This document shows, piece after piece, positions 51,237 to 59,110 of a stretch of DNA of 64,000 nt. The DNA is from Sphingopyxis sp. OPL5 (GTDB taxonomy: Bacteria > Pseudomonadota > Alphaproteobacteria > Sphingomonadales > Sphingomonadaceae). Both the position numbers and the translations under genes were made by a program. Under the pieces are notes generated by a model. The model made no database searches. It was given only the letters and a program-made list of their open reading frames with translations, and was not told the origin of the DNA. The stretch spans positions 4,148,001 to 4,212,000 of the forward strand of contig NZ_CP060725.1 in assembly GCF_003797775.2 (NCBI RefSeq). Direction: 5' to 3'. The number at the start of each line of letters is the position of its first letter. Positions within the stretch are counted from its first letter, which is position 1.

Positions 51237-52146
51237 GCTGGGCCGTCTCGATCCAGCGATTGCGAACATGAGTGGCCATCGCGACCGCATAACGTTCGGC
51301 GGTCGGGGTGGGGTAAAGCCGGGCGCGGCGGGCGATGACGATCTGCGCCGACCAGTCGGCGATTTCGGGGATGGCAAGCGTGAGGAGCCGCCCGGCGTCG
51401 ATATGCTCGGCGATGGCCGCTGAAATCGCGAGCAAGACGGCGTCGCTGCGCGCGGTCAGTTCGACCAGCGTCGACACTTGTTCGCAATACACGCTGCCAG
51501 CCTCGGGGCGGCTCGACTGGCGCACGGCCGGCCCCGCATCGAGCGGCACCATCGGCAGATTGGGCGACGCGCGCGGATATGCGGCGATGTCGGCAACCGA
51601 AAGCCGCTTGCGGTCGAGCAGTTCATGCCCCGGGCGTACATGATAACCGATCGGCGCCGTGCCAATCGGTTCGACCGCGATGCTCGGGTGATCGCGCGCC
51701 GCGCGGCCGTCGGCGACGAAGAAGTCGAGATCATCGGACAGCAGGCGGCTGACCAGCCGTTCGACCGGCAGGATATGCACCTGAACCTCGACCGCCTGCG
51801 ACGGTTGCCACACGGCCTGCAGATAATCGGTGAGAAGGCCGGCGAACATCGGGCCGAGGCCGATGCGTACGCGCCCCGTTTCGCCGCGCGACAGCCGCTG
51901 CGCATGCGCCTTCAGCCCTTCCGCCTGCCCAAGCAGCGTGCGCGCTTCTTCGACCACCGCCGAACCCGCCGCCGTGGTGACGACGCCCGTTGCAATGCGT
52001 TCGAACAATTTTAGCCCCAGTTCGCCTTCGAGACTCTGGATGCTGCGGCTGAGCGCGGATTGCGACAGGTGCAGCCGCGCGGCGGCGGCGGTGAAATTGC
52101 CCCAGTCGGCCAAAAACACGGCGTGGCGAAGTCTTCGCAAATCCAT
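51220..52146 (-). CDS. LysR-family transcriptional regulator
   Basis: 308 residues: N-terminal winged helix-turn-helix (LRHAVFLADWGNFTAAAARLHLSQSALSRSIQSLE) and a periplasmic-binding-protein-like effector domain. It is divergent from the sterol desaturase-type gene at 52247, with phased ATGCA half-sites between them, so it most likely activates that gene in response to its substrate. The ATG at 52146 sits at the edge of the first half-site. The 3' end overlaps the SDR gene at 50448 tail to tail. Confidence 0.9.
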   Translation of the reverse strand: MDLRRLRHAVFLADWGNFTAAAARLHLSQSALSRSIQSLEGELGLKLFERIATGVVTTAAGSAVVEEARTLLGQAEGLKAHAQRLSRGETGRVRIGLGPMFAGLLTDYLQAVWQPSQAVEVQVHILPVERLVSRLLSDDLDFFVADGRAARDHPSIAVEPIGTAPIGYHVRPGHELLDRKRLSVADIAAYPRASPNLPMVPLDAGPAVRQSSRPEAGSVYCEQVSTLVELTARSDAVLLAISAAIAEHIDAGRLLTLAIPEIADWSAQIVIARRARLYPTPTAERYAVAMATHVRNRWIETAQPNCAL

Positions 52147-52154
52147 GACCAATC

Positions 52155-52191
52155 ATGCAGTTTATGCATTAAAAATGCAATATCTATGCAT
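52155..52191. promoter_or_regulatory. Phased ATGCA half-sites, probable LysR binding region
   Basis: Four ATGCA elements begin at 52155, 52164, 52175 and 52186, spaced 9, 11 and 11 bases, close to one DNA turn. The central pair forms an inverted repeat TGCATTAAAAATGCA at 52165-52179, a LysR-type T-N-A box. The array lies between the divergent LysR gene and the sterol desaturase-type gene and fits a tetramer bound along one DNA face. Confidence 0.6.
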
Positions 52192-52246
52192 TGGATTTAT
52201 TGCCCGCGTCGTGGGATGGATTGCCGCATCGCAGGGGAGAATATCG

Positions 52247-53047
52247 ATGCAGCCGCAACATTGGACCTTCATATTGATCGCCGCGATATTGGCGATCGAA
52301 CTGGCCACGGGCCGTCACAAGGGCGTCCATCGCAAGCATGATTTCTTCATCATCGGCTCGGTAATTCTCGGCTCGCAGGTGACGCGCATCGGAATGGCGT
52401 GGCTGACGGCATGGATCGTCGGCCTGTTGCTGCCGACAGGCAAAGGCGCGCTTGGCGACGTGCCAATCTGGTCGGGGTTCGTGGGCCTGCTGCTTGTCGC
52501 CGAGTTCGGCCAATATTGGATCCACCGTTCGGCGCATGATACGATCAACCACCCGTGGCTCCACGGCATGCACCGCACCCATCACAGCGCGCCCTATGTC
52601 AATGTCACCTTAATGTGGCGTACCAATCTGGTCTGGCCGCTGGTCCACGCTTATACTTGGGTGGCGGCGCTGGGATTTTACCTCGGCATGACCGGTGCGA
52701 CGACGATATTCTACATCACCATCATGGCGTGGAACGCGATCACTCACAGCGACTGGCGCTGGGACGACGTGATCGCGCGAAAGGTGCCGGGTGGCGCACG
52801 CTTCGTCCGTGCCTTCGAATGGGTGTTCGTGACCCCGCGCATCCACCACACGCATCATGGTTATGGCAAAGACGGCAAGGCCTATCGCAACTTCTGCACG
52901 ATGCTCAGCTTTTATGATCGGATGTTCGGGACGCTGCATGTGCCCGAAGGTCGCCCGTGGCGTTACGGCCTGCCCGGCGGCGAGCATGACTGGTGGCGGC
53001 AATTGCTCTTCCCGCTCGTCCCACTCGGCGAGTCCAGGAAGCGCTAG
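52247..53047 (+). CDS. Sterol desaturase/fatty acid hydroxylase superfamily protein
   Basis: 266-residue integral membrane di-iron oxygenase. Histidine clusters are all present: H93-x3-H97, H106/H109/H112/H113 (HGMHRTHH), H167, and H200-H201-x-H203-H204 (HHTHH), with three to four hydrophobic helices between them. It would hydroxylate or desaturate a hydrophobic substrate at the membrane. ATG 52247 has GGGGAGAATATCG in front; longer readings run through the operator region. Monocistronic, convergent with the CoA ligase at 53044 with a four-base overlap. Confidence 0.87.
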   Translation: MQPQHWTFILIAAILAIELATGRHKGVHRKHDFFIIGSVILGSQVTRIGMAWLTAWIVGLLLPTGKGALGDVPIWSGFVGLLLVAEFGQYWIHRSAHDTINHPWLHGMHRTHHSAPYVNVTLMWRTNLVWPLVHAYTWVAALGFYLGMTGATTIFYITIMAWNAITHSDWRWDDVIARKVPGGARFVRAFEWVFVTPRIHHTHHGYGKDGKAYRNFCTMLSFYDRMFGTLHVPEGRPWRYGLPGGEHDWWRQLLFPLVPLGESRKR

Positions 53048-54555
53048 GCGGTTTCGCGCAACTGGTGCTTCAACACCTTGCCCGAAGCGTTACGCGGCAG
53101 TTCGTCGACAATGCTCAGCCGTTCAGGCGTTTTCTGTTTCGCGATGCCCGACGAAAAGAAATGGTCGCGCACCTCATCGAGCGTCAGCGACCCACCCGGC
53201 GCGAGCACGACGCAAGCGCGCACTACCTCGCCCATGCGGTCGTCGGGTGCGGCGACCACGGCAACGTCGGCGACCGCCGGATGCGCCAACAGCACCGCCT
53301 CGACCTCTTTCGACGAGATATTCTCGCCGCCGCGGATGATGATGTCCTTCTTGCGGTCGGTGATGAGGAGATAGCCGCCCTCGTCGAGGCGGCCGATGTC
53401 GCCGGTGCGGTACCAGCCGCCGGGCAGGAAGGCGGTCTCGTTCAGCGCGGGGTCGAGATAGCCCAGGAAGAGTTCGGGACCGCGGGTACAGATTTCGCCG
53501 TCTTCGCCCGGCGCGACGTCGTGACCGTCGTCGTCGATGAAGCGCATTTCAGAGCCAGCGATCGCGCGGCCCTCGGTATGGAGTTGCTTGTCGAGCGGGT
53601 CGTCGACGACCCCCGAAGTCACCGTCGGATGCTCGCTCGATCCGTAGCAATGATAGACGGCGAGGCCTTGGCGCTGACAGCGCTCGATCAGCGAAGGCGG
53701 CACGGGCGCGGCGCCAACGAGATACTGGCGCAGCGAGGTCAGGTCATAGCCATGGATGTCAGCGGCGGCGATCATGCCCGACAGGTGGAAGGGCGTGCCC
53801 GACGATGAGGTCACCTTGTGGCGGTCGATGAGCTCAGCGGCGAGCGCCGCATCCCACTGGTCCATCAGGATCAGCGGCGTGCCCTGGCAAAGGAAGCGGT
53901 ACATCGACAGCGCGCCCGCGACATGGCCGGGCGGCCAGGGCGAGATCACCGCATCATCGTCGCCGCCGGCCCGCATCGCGCGCATCGTTTCAAGCTCGGC
54001 GAGGAAACCGCGCGCGCTGTGCATCACACCCTTGGGATCAGCGGTGGTGCCCGAGGTATAGACCAGCAGCGCGAGGTCGTTCGCATCGACCGGCACCGGA
54101 TCGGCAATCGGCCCGTCGGCTTCGAGCGCAGCGAAGGCGCGGCCGATGGCGATGTGGCGCTCAAGCGCGGGAAGGTCGCCGCAGTCGGCTACCACCTGCG
54201 CATAATCGACATTTCGGAAGCGGTCGGGCGTGAACAGCCATTTCGCGCCTGACTGGCGCAGGATGAAGCCGAGTTCTTTCGCGCCATAGATGGTGACGAT
54301 CGGCAGCATCACGGCGCCCGCCTGCCCGGAGGCGACCGCGACGACGAGCCATTCGCGCCAGTTGGCGAGCATGCAAGCGATAATGTCGCCGCGGCCGACG
54401 CCCGCCGCTGTCATTCGCGTTCCCATGCGGCGTCCCGCTGCGACGACGTCACTCAGCGTGGTGATGCAGGGCAGACGATCCGAGGCAACGGTCAGCGACG
54501 CGCCGGGCGCCCGCGCCGCGGCGGCGGTCATCGCCTCGATGAAATTCGAACTCAT
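53044..54555 (-). CDS. Acyl-CoA synthetase (AMP-forming, ANL superfamily)
   Basis: 503 residues with P-loop TSGTTADPK (167-175), YHCYGSSEHP (A5), GWYRTGDIGRLDEGGYLLITDRKKDIIIRG split over A7-A8, and C-terminal RNASGKVLKHQL with the catalytic lysine. The GSSEHP motif and general look suggest the cyclohexanecarboxylate/aryl acid CoA-ligase group rather than long-chain FadD. It is cotranscribed with the GntR regulator (ATGA overlap at 54552-54555), so it may be controlled by it. Confidence 0.92.
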   Translation of the reverse strand: MSSNFIEAMTAAAARAPGASLTVASDRLPCITTLSDVVAAGRRMGTRMTAAGVGRGDIIACMLANWREWLVVAVASGQAGAVMLPIVTIYGAKELGFILRQSGAKWLFTPDRFRNVDYAQVVADCGDLPALERHIAIGRAFAALEADGPIADPVPVDANDLALLVYTSGTTADPKGVMHSARGFLAELETMRAMRAGGDDDAVISPWPPGHVAGALSMYRFLCQGTPLILMDQWDAALAAELIDRHKVTSSSGTPFHLSGMIAAADIHGYDLTSLRQYLVGAAPVPPSLIERCQRQGLAVYHCYGSSEHPTVTSGVVDDPLDKQLHTEGRAIAGSEMRFIDDDGHDVAPGEDGEICTRGPELFLGYLDPALNETAFLPGGWYRTGDIGRLDEGGYLLITDRKKDIIIRGGENISSKEVEAVLLAHPAVADVAVVAAPDDRMGEVVRACVVLAPGGSLTLDEVRDHFFSSGIAKQKTPERLSIVDELPRNASGKVLKHQLRETA

Positions 54556-55322
54556 CCGTGCAGGGAGTCGACGGTCCGCTCGCCCTCGCCGCGCGCCGCC
54601 CAGGTGTCGTTGGCGTTGCGCAGGTGGAGCCGCCAGTGCGCGACGGCACCCTCAACGTCGCCGGCCTCGATCATCGTGACCAGTTTCTCGAAAGATTTGA
54701 ACCCCGCGCGCAGGCTCTTGTACTTGTCCTCGGTCGTGCGAGGGTGGCGGCGCTGATAGTCATTCTGATGATGGCGCCCCAGGTTGAGCAGCATGCGGTT
54801 CATCAAGCTCAACGTCTTGTTTCCCGTTGCCTCGACCAGCGTCTGGTGGAAAATCGACACATTGTCGACGAATTCGGCATAGCCTTCATTCTTGAGCATG
54901 TCCTCAAGCTCGGAAAGCGCTTGCCGTAGCCTTGCGAAGCCGGGCGTCTGGCCCTTCGAGGTCGCGAGCCAGCGCACGACGGTCGGCTCGATCGCGAGCC
55001 GCGCGGCATAGAGATCGGCGATCGTCGTCCCCTCGGCCTCAAGCAGGTAGCCGGCGTAACGCGACACGAGTTCGACCGACGGCTGGTGCACCCGCGCACC
55101 GCTGCGCGAACCGCGAACGACGCTGATCAGATTTTCGGCCTCGAGGATACGGAAGGCTTCGCGCAGGGTCGGGCGCGATATGCCGAGGGTAGCCATCAAC
55201 GTGCCCTCGGGTGGCAGCGAGTCGCCTTCTTTCAGCTCACCGCGGACGATCTGGGCCCTGATCTGGTCGGCGACCAGTTCCGACGTCTTCGGAACCCGGA
55301 TGCGCGAATTGCCACTATCCAT
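54552..55322 (-). CDS. GntR-family regulator (FCD subgroup)
   Basis: 256 residues: winged helix-turn-helix (ELVADQIRAQIVRGELKEGD; GISRPTLREAFRILEAENLI) and an FCD domain that retains likely metal-binding histidines (SIFHQTL and HWRLHLRN), unlike the GntR at 28480. ATG 55322 follows AGGAATTTTGCAG. No copy of the island operator is seen in the 109 bases upstream, which makes it a weaker candidate for that regulon. It probably controls its own operon with the CoA ligase gene. Confidence 0.88.
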   Translation of the reverse strand: MDSGNSRIRVPKTSELVADQIRAQIVRGELKEGDSLPPEGTLMATLGISRPTLREAFRILEAENLISVVRGSRSGARVHQPSVELVSRYAGYLLEAEGTTIADLYAARLAIEPTVVRWLATSKGQTPGFARLRQALSELEDMLKNEGYAEFVDNVSIFHQTLVEATGNKTLSLMNRMLLNLGRHHQNDYQRRHPRTTEDKYKSLRAGFKSFEKLVTMIEAGDVEGAVAHWRLHLRNANDTWAARGEGERTVDSLHG

Positions 55323-55431
55323 CTGCAAAATTCCTGCCCCCTGACCCGGTCATTCTATAAGGATGCGTTACTCTAACTGCGTCTTTAGTGGCTTTGGTGC
55401 CAGCCCGCAATGTTGCTGCCATTTCCTCCAT

Positions 55432-56292
55432 TTAGGCGCCGAAAGACAATCCTTCGTTGAGTGTCCATTTGCCGTTTTGCCCGCGCACCCAGCCCGACGA
55501 TGCCCAGGTGCCGCCATCGACGGGCAGCAGGACACCGCTGATATAGCTCGCCATCGCGCTCGACAGGAAGACCGCGGCATCGCCGCACTCCATGTCGACA
55601 CCCTCGCGCCCGAGCGGGATGAGGCGGTTCATCGCATCGACGGCCTCGTCGCTATGCTGTTTCCAGGTCGCCGGATCGACCGGGCCGGCGCGATTGCCCT
55701 GATTGCCCGGGGTGATCGTATGGTCGGGGGCAATGCAGTTGACGCGGATGCCATGGCCCGAGAGTTCGACCGCCATCGATTTGGTGAAGCTGAGCATGCC
55801 CGCCTTGCACGCGGCATAGACGGCAAAGTTCGGCGCGGCGCGGCTCGCCTCGATGCTCGCGACGTTGACGATCGATCCGCCGCGCCCGCCCGCGACCATA
55901 TGCTGCGCCGCGGCTTGGGTGGCGACCAGCATCGACATCAGGTTGATGTCGACATGTTTGCGCATGCTGCGCTCGCTCTGTTCGAGGAAGGGGCGCGCCG
56001 AGACGCCGCCGGCATTGTTGGCGAGAATGTCGAGCCGGCCATATTCGGCGGCGGTGCGGTCGATTGCGGCGCGCAATGCGTCGGCGTCCATGACGTCGCC
56101 GGGGATGGCGAGCGCCTTGCGCCCCGCTTCGCGGACCCGCTCGGCCGCCTCTTCGGCGCGCTCGGGAAAGATGTCGAAGATCGCGATGTCGGCGCCCGCT
56201 TCGGCGAGGCGGATTGCGATGGCACGGCCGATGCCGCCGCCGCCGCCGGTGACGAACGCCGCCTGCCCGTCGAGGCGGATGCGGTCAGTCAT
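55432..56292 (-). CDS. Short-chain dehydrogenase/reductase
   Basis: 286-residue SDR: TGGGGGIG, FDIFPE with the aspartate favouring NAD, NNAGGVS, serine in NVASIEAS, VYAACK at the active site, and a LPVDGG ending with a long tail (TWASSGWVRGQNGKWTLNEG). The extra C-terminus is uncommon for FabG-like enzymes. ATG 56292 overlaps the stop of the degenerate SDR-like gene at 56285. Last of three SDR-type genes in the operon starting at 57681. Confidence 0.88.
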   Translation of the reverse strand: MTDRIRLDGQAAFVTGGGGGIGRAIAIRLAEAGADIAIFDIFPERAEEAAERVREAGRKALAIPGDVMDADALRAAIDRTAAEYGRLDILANNAGGVSARPFLEQSERSMRKHVDINLMSMLVATQAAAQHMVAGGRGGSIVNVASIEASRAAPNFAVYAACKAGMLSFTKSMAVELSGHGIRVNCIAPDHTITPGNQGNRAGPVDPATWKQHSDEAVDAMNRLIPLGREGVDMECGDAAVFLSSAMASYISGVLLPVDGGTWASSGWVRGQNGKWTLNEGLSFGA

Positions 56293-56803
56293 CAAGGGTG
56301 ATGCCCATGACCGCGCCGGTGACATAAGCGGCGTAATCGCTGGCGAGATAGGCAGCGAGCTTTCCGAGCGTGTCGCCGGTCTCGCGCGTGAGAATGCTGT
56401 TCACGCGGATACCGTCGCGCGCCCATTCGACGCCAAGCGTCTTGGTGAGGTTGCCGAGCGCACCCGCGGCGGCGGCATGGTCGGCGCCAAGCGCCTGTTC
56501 GGGGGCGCCGATAAACAGCACTGCCCCGCCCTGCCCGCGAGCGCGACAGGCCTCGGCGAAATCCTTAGCGCCGAGGAAGCGGCGGTCGAGACCGACGTCG
56601 AGGCTGGCGCGCCATTCGGCATGGGTGAGGTCCTGCGCCAGCTTTGTCGCGGGCGGCGGCGCGATATGAACCCAGATATCATGGTCGCCGTCGCTCACCA
56701 GCGTCGCGCCCGCCGCTTGGAAGGCCGCAATGATCGCCGGGCTATCGCCCTCGATCCGTGCGCGTTTGCCCGCCAGCCAACCGCTCATTTCCACCCGCGT
56801 CAT
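56285..56803 (-). CDS. Degenerate, truncated SDR-like protein
   Basis: 172 residues that resemble an SDR only in their second half (HAAAAGALGNLTKTLGVEWARDGIRVNSIL). The N-terminal cofactor motif is gone (GWLAGKRARIEGDSPAIIAAF), the NNAG region is unrecognisable, and tyrosine and lysine of the active site are absent. It is nevertheless an intact frame with start-stop overlaps to both neighbours and a GGGGGTGGAA ribosome site, so it looks maintained rather than decayed. It may be a structural partner of one of the adjacent SDRs, forming a hetero-oligomer. Confidence 0.75.
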   Translation of the reverse strand: MTRVEMSGWLAGKRARIEGDSPAIIAAFQAAGATLVSDGDHDIWVHIAPPPATKLAQDLTHAEWRASLDVGLDRRFLGAKDFAEACRARGQGGAVLFIGAPEQALGADHAAAAGALGNLTKTLGVEWARDGIRVNSILTRETGDTLGKLAAYLASDYAAYVTGAVMGITLDD

Positions 56804-57681
56804 TTCCACCCCCAAGGCCCGTCGGCGCGTTCGCGCGGCGGCACGAAGTCGGGCATCATCAGCGACCGGCGCAAGCTTTCGCCGCCGTCCTGCACGATCA
56901 CCTGCCCGGTCATGTCGCCAAACAGGGGTGTGCAGGTCATCGCCGAAAGCCAGCCGAATTCCCAGATGCTGCCGGTGCGCCCCGCGGGGATCATATTCTG
57001 AAGCGGCTCGATGCCGCCTTCGCGGTTTCCGGCGGTCGAGCTCGCATGCGGGAAAAACCCCGCGGCGATCGCGTTGACCCGGATGCCATAGGGCGCCCAG
57101 TCGGCGGCGAGTTTGCGGGTCATCGTCGCCTGCGCGGTCTTGGCGGCGGCGCTGTGCGCATCGCCGGGAAAGCCGGTCCAGATATATTGGGCGCTGTTGT
57201 TGACGATCGCGCCACCTTTGCCCCGCGCGATGCGGCGGCGGGCAAATTCGGTCGAACAAAGGAAGGTGCCGTCGATCGCGATGCGGGTGACGGCATTCCA
57301 CGCGTTGGGCGAGATATCCTCGGCGAGGACCGGAAAATTGGCGCCGGCATTGTTGGCGAGCAGGCCGATCGGGCCGAGCGCCTCTTCGGCCTCGTCGAAA
57401 GCCGCGGCGACGGCTTCGGGGAGCCGCACGTCGCAGCTCATCGCATGGGCGCGCACGCCAAGCGCCGCGATTTCCGCCGCGCCTTCCCGCGCGCGTTCGA
57501 TACTGCGGCCCATGACCGCGACATTGGCGCCGCCCTGTGCGAAGGCCTTGGCCATCGCGAGCCCCATGCCCGATCCGCCGCCGGTGACGAGCACCGTCTG
57601 ACCCGCGAAGATATCCGCCGGATAGGGCGGTGCGTCGAACGGCGGCGGGGCCGCCACGATATGATGTGCTGGAACCGGCAA
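56800..57681 (-). CDS. SDR, 2,4-dienoyl-CoA reductase-like
   Basis: 293-residue paralogue of the 42864 gene product: cofactor motif TGGGSGMG, NNAGANFP, active-site segment AHSAAAKTAQ, and the C-terminal RRSLMMPDFVPPRE tail. Predicted NADPH-dependent removal of a double bond from an unsaturated acyl-CoA. No ATG suits: TTG 57681 has GGGAG six bases upstream and gives a normal N-terminus. First gene of the operon 57681 to 55432, divergent from the SMP-30 gene with island operator site 7 between them. Confidence 0.84.
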   Translation of the reverse strand: MPVPAHHIVAAPPPFDAPPYPADIFAGQTVLVTGGGSGMGLAMAKAFAQGGANVAVMGRSIERAREGAAEIAALGVRAHAMSCDVRLPEAVAAAFDEAEEALGPIGLLANNAGANFPVLAEDISPNAWNAVTRIAIDGTFLCSTEFARRRIARGKGGAIVNNSAQYIWTGFPGDAHSAAAKTAQATMTRKLAADWAPYGIRVNAIAAGFFPHASSTAGNREGGIEPLQNMIPAGRTGSIWEFGWLSAMTCTPLFGDMTGQVIVQDGGESLRRSLMMPDFVPPRERADGPWGWK

Positions 57682-57730
57682 TTTTCTCTCCCTTCGCGCA
57701 GGGTTGCGCCTCAGCCACGTGCGTGTCAAG

Positions 57731-57746
57731 ACATACATAACTAGGT
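57731..57746 (+). promoter_or_regulatory. Island operator, site 7 (ACATACATAACTAGGT)
   Basis: Most degenerate core of the seven but with the full ATAACTAGGT side. It lies immediately upstream of a plus-strand -10 TATATA (57747-57752) for the SMP-30 gene at 57760, and 50 bases upstream of the divergent SDR gene at 57681. The -35 is not obvious. Confidence 0.62.
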
Positions 57747-57759
57747 TATATAGGAGAGG

Positions 57760-58623
57760 ATGATGGAGATAATCGCGGAAGGTCTCGCCTTTCCCGAAGG
57801 CCCCGTGGTGATGGCCGACGGATCGGTGATCGTCGTCGAACTCGCAGGCGGGCGGATCACGCGCTGCTGGAACGGCCGGACCGAGACGGTCTGCGACATC
57901 GGCGGCGGACCGAACGGCGCGGCGATCGGGCCCGACGGCGCGCTCTATGTCTGCAACAGCGGCGGGCTCGACCTCGTTAAATTCCAGAATGCGCGCGGGG
58001 CCGGGCATGAGGGCCGCATCGAGCGTGTCGACCTGGCGACCGGCCGGTATGAGCGGATTTGCGACAGCTGCGACGGCATCGCGCTCGAAGCGCCGAACGA
58101 CATCGTCTTCGATGCCGAGGGGCGGATATGGTTCACCGACCTCGGCAAGACCCACGACGGCATCCGCACCGCGAGCGGGCTGTTCAGCACGCTGCCCGAC
58201 GGGTCGGACATCGTCGCGATCAACCGCCATGCGGTGTCGTACAACGGCGTCGGCCTGTCGCCCGACGGGCTCCACGTCTATGTCGCCGACACGCACCAGG
58301 CGCGGCTGTGGCGCTATGACCGCAAGGTCGAGCCGCAGCGCCCGGCGTGGGTCGCGACCGCACCCGGCCCCGTCGGGTTCGACAGCCTCGCGGTGACGGC
58401 GGCGGGCAATATCTGCGTCGCGACGCTCTATGACGGCGGCATTTCGACGATCACCCCCGACGGCGCGGTGTCGAAGTTCGCGATCGCGGGCGAACCCTAT
58501 GTCACCAATATCGCCTTCGGCGGCGCGGATATGCGCGATGCCTATATCACGCTGTCGACCACCGGCCGGCTGGTGAAGACACGCTGGGACGAGCCGGGGT
58601 TGGAGTTGTATTATTATGGCTGA
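57760..58623 (+). CDS. SMP-30/gluconolactonase/LRE-like beta-propeller protein
   Basis: 287-residue six-bladed beta-propeller. The metal-binding glutamate is in AFPEGPV, an asparagine in EAPNDIVFD and an aspartate in YVADTHQ, matching the SMP-30 calcium/zinc site. Members are lactonases, so it may hydrolyse a lactone formed by ring oxidation. Start at 57760 (ATG 57763 is an in-frame alternative) after GGAGAGG. Cytoplasmic, as no signal peptide is seen. Its stop overlaps the start of the SnoaL-like gene. Confidence 0.87.
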   Translation: MMEIIAEGLAFPEGPVVMADGSVIVVELAGGRITRCWNGRTETVCDIGGGPNGAAIGPDGALYVCNSGGLDLVKFQNARGAGHEGRIERVDLATGRYERICDSCDGIALEAPNDIVFDAEGRIWFTDLGKTHDGIRTASGLFSTLPDGSDIVAINRHAVSYNGVGLSPDGLHVYVADTHQARLWRYDRKVEPQRPAWVATAPGPVGFDSLAVTAAGNICVATLYDGGISTITPDGAVSKFAIAGEPYVTNIAFGGADMRDAYITLSTTGRLVKTRWDEPGLELYYYG

Positions 58624-59038
58624 TCTTGCCGGTGATCGCGACGCGATCCGCGACCTGCTCGCGCGCTACACCTACAATGGCGACCGCGGGCGGCTGAACG
58701 AAATGACGGCGTGTTTCGCAGCCGACGGCGTGCTCGAATATCTCGGTAAGGCGCCGCAGGGTGCCGCCGCGATCGAGGCTGCACTGTCGTCGGGAACGCG
58801 CGATGCGCGGCTGACCTTCATCCGCCACCATATCACCAACCCGCTGATCGCGGTCAACGGCGATCGCGCGACCGCGCGCAGCTATTTCGCGGTGCACAGC
58901 AATTTCGGGCCCGACCATAGCGGCACCTATGACGACAAGCTGACACGGACCGCCGACGGCTGGCGCTTTGCGCATCGCCGGGTGCGGATCGACTGGCAGG
59001 CCGAAGGGTCGCTGTTCGACTCGATGACGTCGCGCTGA
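58616..59038 (+). CDS. SnoaL/NTF2-like domain protein
   Basis: 140-residue alpha+beta cone-fold protein (IRDLLARYTYNGDRGRLNEMTACFAADGVLEY; later DGWRFAHRRVRIDW), typical of the SnoaL-like polyketide cyclase/ketosteroid isomerase superfamily. Possible acid-base residues are Y and D in the first helix pair (RYTYNGD) and the H-H pair at IRHHITN. It could be an isomerase, dehydratase or hydrolase acting with the lactonase; none can be chosen from sequence. Overlaps the SMP-30 gene by eight bases. Confidence 0.83.
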   Translation: MADLAGDRDAIRDLLARYTYNGDRGRLNEMTACFAADGVLEYLGKAPQGAAAIEAALSSGTRDARLTFIRHHITNPLIAVNGDRATARSYFAVHSNFGPDHSGTYDDKLTRTADGWRFAHRRVRIDWQAEGSLFDSMTSR

Positions 59039-59075
59039 ACCCCAATCGAATTCAACACAGCCGCCTTTGGCATAT

Positions 59076-59110
59076 TGACACCTTAGTGTCATTTTGACAT
59101 CAAAGTGCCA
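59076..59110. promoter_or_regulatory. Two MarR-type operators ahead of the MarR gene
   Basis: Site one, 59076-59091, is perfect: arms TGACAC and GTGTCA around CTTA. Site two, 59095-59110, is TGACAT-CAAA-GTGCCA with two weaker positions and ends on the A of the MarR start codon. Centres are 19 bp apart. Site one overlaps a -35 TTGACA at 59075-59080, so autorepression is expected. Confidence 0.8.

Noticed and set aside
56285..57718. Reading of a single 477-residue SDR-like fusion across 56285-57718
   Set aside because: The upstream part is an out-of-frame shadow of the 56800 SDR. The real start, ATG 56803, overlaps that gene's stop.
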